A stretch of 10,797 nt of DNA from Acidobacteriaceae bacterium (GTDB taxonomy: Bacteria; Acidobacteriota; Terriglobia; Terriglobales; Acidobacteriaceae), in assembly GCA_003152795.1 (NCBI GenBank), contig PMBA01000409.1:1-10797 (forward strand), written 5' to 3'. Numbering within the stretch: the first letter of the stretch is position 1; the number at the start of each line of letters is the position of its first letter. A program made the translations under genes and the position numbers. Positions 6,535-10,797 of this stretch are shown here, one piece after another. A model generated the notes under the pieces. The model saw only the letters and a program-made list of their open reading frames with translations, was not told where the DNA came from and made no database searches.

Positions 6535-7070
6535 TTACGGCTGCCCGGCAGAGCATCTCCACAGGTATAGACAGCGCACGGAGCGGCGCTTAGTGATTGC
6601 TGGTTGCACGGCAGGCAAGGAAGTGCGAGCCGGTTCATCTTTGACGAGGTCTGGCAATGCAGACGGCACCGTCGGCACAGCGAGAATACCGTAGTGGCCA
6701 TTGTCCGAACCCGAACCAAAATCCCCCTGGCGTTGATCGATTTTGAGACTGACGCGAAAGGCATCCGCAGTCGGGCCCGAAACAGAAAAATCGACCAGTT
6801 TCGCGGTCCCCACGCACTTACGGTTACGACATACTGACCGGCCTCTAAACTCACACTCACAGAGCCGTCCATGCCGGTATGGGCAACGATGGTGCCAGAC
6901 TTGCCCTTAAACACAACCTCAGCCTGCGAAATAACAGCTCCCGACGGATCGACGACCACTCCATTGACTGCGAACGCTTGTTCCTGAGCGTAACCGGCAG
7001 CAATAACGAAGCCCGCAGCCGTACTGAGAATGATGGCTATCACGCCGAGGCGAATTGCGTAGCGAAGCAC
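6535..7070 (-). pseudogene. Exported carboxypeptidase-regulatory-like domain protein, interrupted by a frameshift
   Basis: Reading from a GTG at 7070 gives a Sec-type signal (positive start, hydrophobic core at about 9-25, likely cleavage near AGYA/QE) and then a beta-sandwich start, VNGVVVDPSGAVISQAEVVF...AGQYVVTVSA, typical of carboxypeptidase regulatory-like (transthyretin-fold) domains. After residue 86 this frame becomes Arg/Ser-rich nonsense running to 6399. The natural continuation TAKLVDFSVSGPTADAFRVSLKI is in another frame, which stops at 6535. Adding one G to the GGGG run (plus-strand C run at 6808-6811) joins the two into a protein of about 178 residues reading SAWGTAKLVDF across the join. 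The downstream half is well-behaved coding sequence, so the break is either recent or a sequencing error. Upstream, a TAA two codons before the GTG fixes the start. Confidence 0.75.
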
Positions 7071-7143
7071 TTGTTAATCTTGACCCTGTAGGCCGTAGTT
7101 GTTGAAATCAGCCATTACACTCAGAACCCAAAGAAGATTCGGT

Positions 7144-7881
7144 CTACGGCCGCCGCCGATAGTAAATATTGAACTCGAATCCGGGATTGGGAGGAAAAAT
7201 CTCCGCGATCTTGCGCAGCCGTTCCGCCATCGGCGCTGGCGCCAGCAGCGGATAGTCGCGCTCGCGTAGATCGTAATAATCGACATCGAGGTAGAGCGAG
7301 AGCAGGTAGATTGAAATCGCATCCGCGAAACTGGCCGCCAGATACTCGTTCTTGAATTTTTCAGCGTCAGGAGTGGGAACCGTGGCGAACTTGCGCGCTT
7401 CCCACGCGTCGAGCGAAGTCTCGCCGCGTACCCCGGACTCCACTTGCTGCCATGCTAGGTCGGCAAAATTCTGCGACACCCCCGCTCGTTCGACCAGCGC
7501 GTGCCCCACGTTGATGTAGAACTCGAACGCCACCGAAAATTTGTCGTCCATCAAGCGGGTTGAGATGAAAACACACTGCGCGTCGCCGAGATTCAGATTG
7601 CGATGGCAAACCGCGTTATCGCTAAGCGCAACGTCGTAGCGGTCGGCAATCACGGTCTCATCGCCTTGGGTGACGGTGAGCGGAACAAAGTAGTAAGCCT
7701 TGCGGCTGAGCGCGGCCGCCACCGGCACCGGCACCACGGCAATCATGCGGTCAAGATCGTTGTCGGCTATCGTGACCTCGCCCGAACGCGCATAGCAGAT
7801 GCCATTCGGCGCCTGTGAAACCGGGCTGCTTTGCACGATCTCCGACGGGCTGCGGGTGATCGCGGAGACGGTTTGCGACAT
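7144..7881 (-). CDS. Conserved-looking soluble protein of unknown function
   Basis: I do not recognise this family. From the ATG at 7881 it is 245 residues with no signal peptide or membrane helix. The N-terminal half (about 20-110) alternates short hydrophobic strands, for example RMIAVVPVPVAAALSRKAYYFVPL. It then has a Cys/His cluster, NAVCHRNLNLGDAQCVF, and a mixed helical region with many aromatics (FSVAFEFYINVGHALVERAG) and acidic-aromatic runs (YLDVDYYDLRERDYP). It ends in FNIYYRRRP. A 22-residue extension to 7947 is open but reads as Arg/Pro-rich filler and lacks a ribosome site, so the internal ATG is preferred. TACAAT lies six bases before that ATG, suggesting a leaderless transcript. 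Same strand as its neighbours, but 120 bp from the upstream gene. Confidence 0.75.
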   Translation of the reverse strand: MSQTVSAITRSPSEIVQSSPVSQAPNGICYARSGEVTIADNDLDRMIAVVPVPVAAALSRKAYYFVPLTVTQGDETVIADRYDVALSDNAVCHRNLNLGDAQCVFISTRLMDDKFSVAFEFYINVGHALVERAGVSQNFADLAWQQVESGVRGETSLDAWEARKFATVPTPDAEKFKNEYLAASFADAISIYLLSLYLDVDYYDLRERDYPLLAPAPMAERLRKIAEIFPPNPGFEFNIYYRRRP

Positions 7882-7887
7882 GACGGT

Positions 7888-7893
7888 ATTGTA
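7888..7893 (-). promoter_or_regulatory. Candidate -10 box of a leaderless transcript
   Basis: TACAAT (5 of 6 to TATAAT) on the minus strand ends six bases before the ATG at 7881, so the predicted transcription start would fall on or next to the start codon. No good -35 is seen 17 bases upstream (GTCGTC), and no Shine-Dalgarno fits in the gap. Confidence 0.35.
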
Positions 7894-8001
7894 GCGCACG
7901 GGCGCGCCGGGACGACGGACTGTGCCATCCCACGCGCAGCTGAACATTGAACCGCCAGGCTCACCAGACGGGCGTGCAGAAACGCTGCCGCAGCCTATTT
8001 C

Positions 8002-8937
8002 TCAGATCCCGTCACCCTGCGGTGTTGCTTCTACTGCGAAGATGACCGGCGCAGGTGGAATTTCCACGGGAACTTCGACCATCGCTGCCGAGTAGAAACC
8101 CACCGCCACCGCGCGCTGCCAGAAGCGGGTGGCTAGCAGCAGCAAAAGTATCAGCTGACCGATTAGAAACGCTCCAAATACGCTGGCCGGAGGAACCATC
8201 ACATTCCAAGTCACCAGTCCAATCCCCAGCACCAGCACTGCGACAACCGAGATTACAAGATAGGCACCAAGCAACCGCCCCAGATTCGTCCGGGTTTGCC
8301 GATAAGCTTTGCCCACCGACTTGCGAACCGCCTTCTGATCCGCAATCACCACGTCTGCTTCCGCCAGGTCGAACCAGATCCGGATCGCCGTCAGCACCAC
8401 GAAAATCACAATAATCCCAGTCAACTGAACATAGAAGGGAAGCTTCTCGTAGGAACTTCCATCCGCAACCTTGACCAGCGCGCTTTGGATTCCCCCCAGA
8501 ACTCCGCCCACGATCCCCGCCAGAATCGCAAACAGAATCGCCAGGCGGACGAAACGCCATAAGTTCTTCCCGCAGGCGCGAAAGAACTCCTCCCGCGGGA
8601 TCCGGTAATTGGATGCGTATCCAAGAAAAACGCCCGGCAAAAACATCAACGTCAGCGCAAAGAACAAAACCGCCATGGTCATCCCTGGAACCGTCGCCGC
8701 CTGAATCGGACCGAACTCCCGGCGGCTGAGCATTTCCGAAAAGACGCCCAGGTCGAATCCATGCAGCACTCCATCCGCATAGAGGCTGAGGTCGAGCCGG
8801 CTGGCCGCCTGCAGACGAAACGCCGCTGCGCCCATCGACGCCAAAGCGAAGTTCAGCACAAAAAACCACATCACGTATCGCTTATTCCGGCCGGCGATCG
8901 CGGCTCCGCTCGAAAGCAGCCCTGGTTTATCATTCAT
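8002..8937 (-). CDS. Six-helix integral membrane protein, function unknown
   Basis: A 311-residue membrane protein with hydrophobic segments at about 21-41, 86-107, 129-151, 167-188, 221-244 and 252-274 and a long extracytoplasmic-type loop between the first two. A conserved-looking amphipathic segment, WFDLAEADVVIADQK, followed by RKSVGKAYRQTRTNLGRLLG precedes helix five. That layout recalls membrane-only domains of the GPDPase_memb/DUF4013 type, but this is impression only. The C-terminal tail is short and proline-rich. It starts 12 bases after the M1 peptidase stop, and the upstream gene's TAG forms part of its Shine-Dalgarno TAGGAG, so the two are almost certainly co-transcribed and probably translationally coupled. 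A role in handling or exporting peptidase products, or in membrane organisation, would be a guess. Confidence 0.85.
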   Translation of the reverse strand: MNDKPGLLSSGAAIAGRNKRYVMWFFVLNFALASMGAAAFRLQAASRLDLSLYADGVLHGFDLGVFSEMLSRREFGPIQAATVPGMTMAVLFFALTLMFLPGVFLGYASNYRIPREEFFRACGKNLWRFVRLAILFAILAGIVGGVLGGIQSALVKVADGSSYEKLPFYVQLTGIIVIFVVLTAIRIWFDLAEADVVIADQKAVRKSVGKAYRQTRTNLGRLLGAYLVISVVAVLVLGIGLVTWNVMVPPASVFGAFLIGQLILLLLLATRFWQRAVAVGFYSAAMVEVPVEIPPAPVIFAVEATPQGDGI

Positions 8938-8949
8938 GGAATTTCGCTC

Positions 8950-10797
8950 CTATACCATCCACCACGCCAGACATTGCGCAAGCAACTGGGTCGCGAAGGT
9001 CCAATAGTTCGCCAGTTTGCGCGCCGGTTTTTCGCTTGGCTCAGCCCGATTGCTGTTGTTGAAGTTGTTGCGGTCGATCTGGATCTTGTGGTCGGGATCG
9101 ATTTCCACCGTCGCCACCTTGGCCTTCTTCTGATACGTATATCGTATCCACCGGTCCTGCCCGGTTCCGCCGTCCCAGTGTTCGCGAACCTGGTCCCCGT
9201 TCTCGAACGCAATTGCGATATCGACGGGAAATATGAAATCACCTTTGCGGTGGATCACCACTTCCGACTCGTACTCCGTCTCTCCTTTTTTCTCCTTGAA
9301 CTTCTCCTTGTACCAGTCCACCGGTGCGGAATCCACCTTCAGCACTTCGTAGTCGAGCACTTGCGTCCCATACACCGCCTGGTTGAAATACCAGCGAAGG
9401 TCTCTCCCGGAAACTTCCTCAATCGTCTTGAGAAAGTCTTCTTTCGTCGGATGCGTGAACCGGTAGCGCATAAAGTACGTATGCATCGCCCGCCGCATCG
9501 TATCTTCGCCGATAACGCCCTCCAGCGTAAGCAACACAACCGCAGTCTTCCCATAAGTGATTCCAGCGTACGAACCGGAGGTCGCATACTGCCACCCGTT
9601 GCGCGCCATCGGATCGAGCTCGGCCACCCCGATGTAACTCATTCTTTGCAGCTCTCGTTCGCCCAGGGTTATTCCCCACTGCTTGATGATCGAAGTACGA
9701 GGCCCCAGAATGTCATCCATGATCTTCACTTCCGTATAGCTGTTGATGCCCTCGTCCATCCAGGCGTCTTCAAACTCGTTGGTCGCGACCATGCCATACC
9801 AGTACTGGTGCCCAAATTCATGTTCGACCACCAGTTCCGGCAAATAGATGCCCTTCGGCATCCACCAGTTCGTGCCGCCCGTGATAAAGGTTGGATACTC
9901 CATGCCTTCCGCCGCCGACCCAGCCTCCGGATCCACCAAGGTCAGGGTCTTGTACGGATAAGGCCCGTACCAGCGCTCAAAGTGATCCAGAGTCTGCTTG
10001 AGGATTCGCGCATGACGTTCTTCCTGATCCAGGTGCGCGGGTTGCATCATGATGTTCAGCTTCACCGGCCCCATACTTCCCTGAAAGTTGTCCTCATATA
10101 CTTTGTAGTGCGGGCTCGCGGTCCACGCGAAATCGTGCACGTCATCGGCGTGGTAACTGACGCTCTTACTGCCATCCGGATTGTTCACATTGCCCACTTC
10201 AACCCCGGTCGCTCCCACAATCTCAAACTGAGGGACCGTCACCTTCACGTCATACACGCCGAAGTCGGCAAAAAATTCCGTGGTGCCGTGAAACTGATGA
10301 CAGTTCCAGGCGCCGTGCCACCACACCCCAACTTTGGGGAACCATTGTCCAGCCAGCAGAAAATCGCGCTTCCATCCCGTACGCTCCAGGGTCTCGGGGA
10401 AGTTATCGTGGAACCTGATCTTGAACTGCACGTAGCCGTCCGGCGGAATCGGCTTCGGCAGATGCACCTGCATGACACTCTTGTCGTCTTTGTTCCCGTC
10501 ATCCGGCTGAATGAACTTAAGCTGCGATGTCAGATCGCCTTGTCCTACAACCTCGAAACGCTTGATATCCTCGGATCCACGGTTCTTGCTCTCCCACTTT
10601 TCAAATGTAACGTCTCGCGTGCCGTCTCTCTTGCTCTCCTTGATCCACGTGGACGTTGGCTGAAAGGCATTGAGATAAAGGTGGAACGGAAATGTGTCCA
10701 ATGCCTGCCCGGTGAGGTTGTGGTAGGTGAGAGTTTCTTCGGCGTCGAGCCCATGGGTCTTGGGATCGTACCGGGCGTCGATCTCGTAGTGCACAAC
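8950..10797 (-). CDS. M1-family zinc metallopeptidase (partial, N-terminus off the right edge)
   Basis: A gluzincin aminopeptidase-type enzyme that removes N-terminal residues from peptides. At least 614 residues are visible; the GTG near the right edge lies inside VVHYEIDARYDP, the first strand of the M1 N-terminal domain, so a signal peptide or further N-terminus is missing. Numbering from that GTG, the zinc site is H325-E326-F327-G328-H329 in VVEHEFGHQYW, followed after exactly 18 residues by the third ligand Glu348 in WMDEG. The substrate-binding GxMEN-type motif reads GMEYP at 297-301. A tyrosine at about 414 (ITYGKTA) sits where the family's transition-state tyrosine is expected. The C-terminal part (about 480-580) is beta-rich, and the last 20 residues form a hydrophobic, Trp-containing tail that may touch the membrane. 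The six-helix protein follows 12 bp downstream. Confidence 0.93.
   Translation of the reverse strand, partial: VVHYEIDARYDPKTHGLDAEETLTYHNLTGQALDTFPFHLYLNAFQPTSTWIKESKRDGTRDVTFEKWESKNRGSEDIKRFEVVGQGDLTSQLKFIQPDDGNKDDKSVMQVHLPKPIPPDGYVQFKIRFHDNFPETLERTGWKRDFLLAGQWFPKVGVWWHGAWNCHQFHGTTEFFADFGVYDVKVTVPQFEIVGATGVEVGNVNNPDGSKSVSYHADDVHDFAWTASPHYKVYEDNFQGSMGPVKLNIMMQPAHLDQEERHARILKQTLDHFERWYGPYPYKTLTLVDPEAGSAAEGMEYPTFITGGTNWWMPKGIYLPELVVEHEFGHQYWYGMVATNEFEDAWMDEGINSYTEVKIMDDILGPRTSIIKQWGITLGERELQRMSYIGVAELDPMARNGWQYATSGSYAGITYGKTAVVLLTLEGVIGEDTMRRAMHTYFMRYRFTHPTKEDFLKTIEEVSGRDLRWYFNQAVYGTQVLDYEVLKVDSAPVDWYKEKFKEKKGETEYESEVVIHRKGDFIFPVDIAIAFENGDQVREHWDGGTGQDRWIRYTYQKKAKVATVEIDPDHKIQIDRNNFNNSNRAEPSEKPARKLANYWTFATQLLAQCLAWWMV

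Noticed and set aside
7091..7151. GGCCGTAG...CTACGGCC inverted repeat
   Set aside because: An 8-bp match with a 45-base loop that runs into the coding end of the 7144 gene; chance is a fair explanation.
8012..8869. Minus-strand open frame of 285 codons in another phase
   Set aside because: Ser/Gly/Arg-rich shadow of the six-helix membrane protein, which has clean membrane segments and a good start.

Overview
The window reads as a chromosomal segment of a GC-rich, Gram-negative-type soil bacterium, most likely an acidobacterium (Acidobacteriota, Terriglobia-like). That assignment is inference. It rests on the periplasmic MsrP/MsrQ repair system with a Tat signal, the style of the hybrid kinase, PilZ and M1 peptidase proteins, the several conserved-looking proteins of unknown function, and the short palindromic intergenic repeats. 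I see no rRNA, tRNA, CRISPR array, transposase or phage gene.

Layout: positions 1-1525 (minus strand) hold the start of msrQ (cut by the left edge) preceded by msrP, a periplasmic methionine sulfoxide reductase pair; a palindromic repeat sits between the two genes. Positions 1685-4732 (minus) hold a PilZ-domain protein followed by a large soluble hybrid histidine kinase (PAS-GAF-PAS-HisKA-HATPase-REC), probably one signalling unit. A 310-bp divergent intergenic region (4733-5042) follows. The only plus-strand gene, 5043-5783, encodes an unrecognised protein with three 41-residue tandem repeats and a C-terminal membrane anchor. It converges on a small DUF3592-like membrane protein gene (5874-6263), and a second copy of the palindromic repeat family lies between them. 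Positions 6264-6534 are non-coding, with hairpins. A small exported carboxypeptidase-regulatory-like protein gene (6535-7070) is broken by a single-base frameshift in a G run. A soluble protein of unknown function follows (7144-7881). The right end (8002-10797, minus) is a tight two-gene unit: an M1-family zinc metallopeptidase (N-terminus cut by the right edge) and a six-helix membrane protein 12 bp downstream.

How the genes work together: MsrP reduces oxidised methionines in periplasmic proteins, with electrons delivered through the haem membrane protein MsrQ. The PilZ protein and hybrid kinase look like a sensory pair without a DNA-binding output. The peptidase and membrane protein are probably translationally coupled. 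No large undescribed system is evident. The strongest leads are the repeat protein at 5043-5783 and the dispersed palindromic repeat family.
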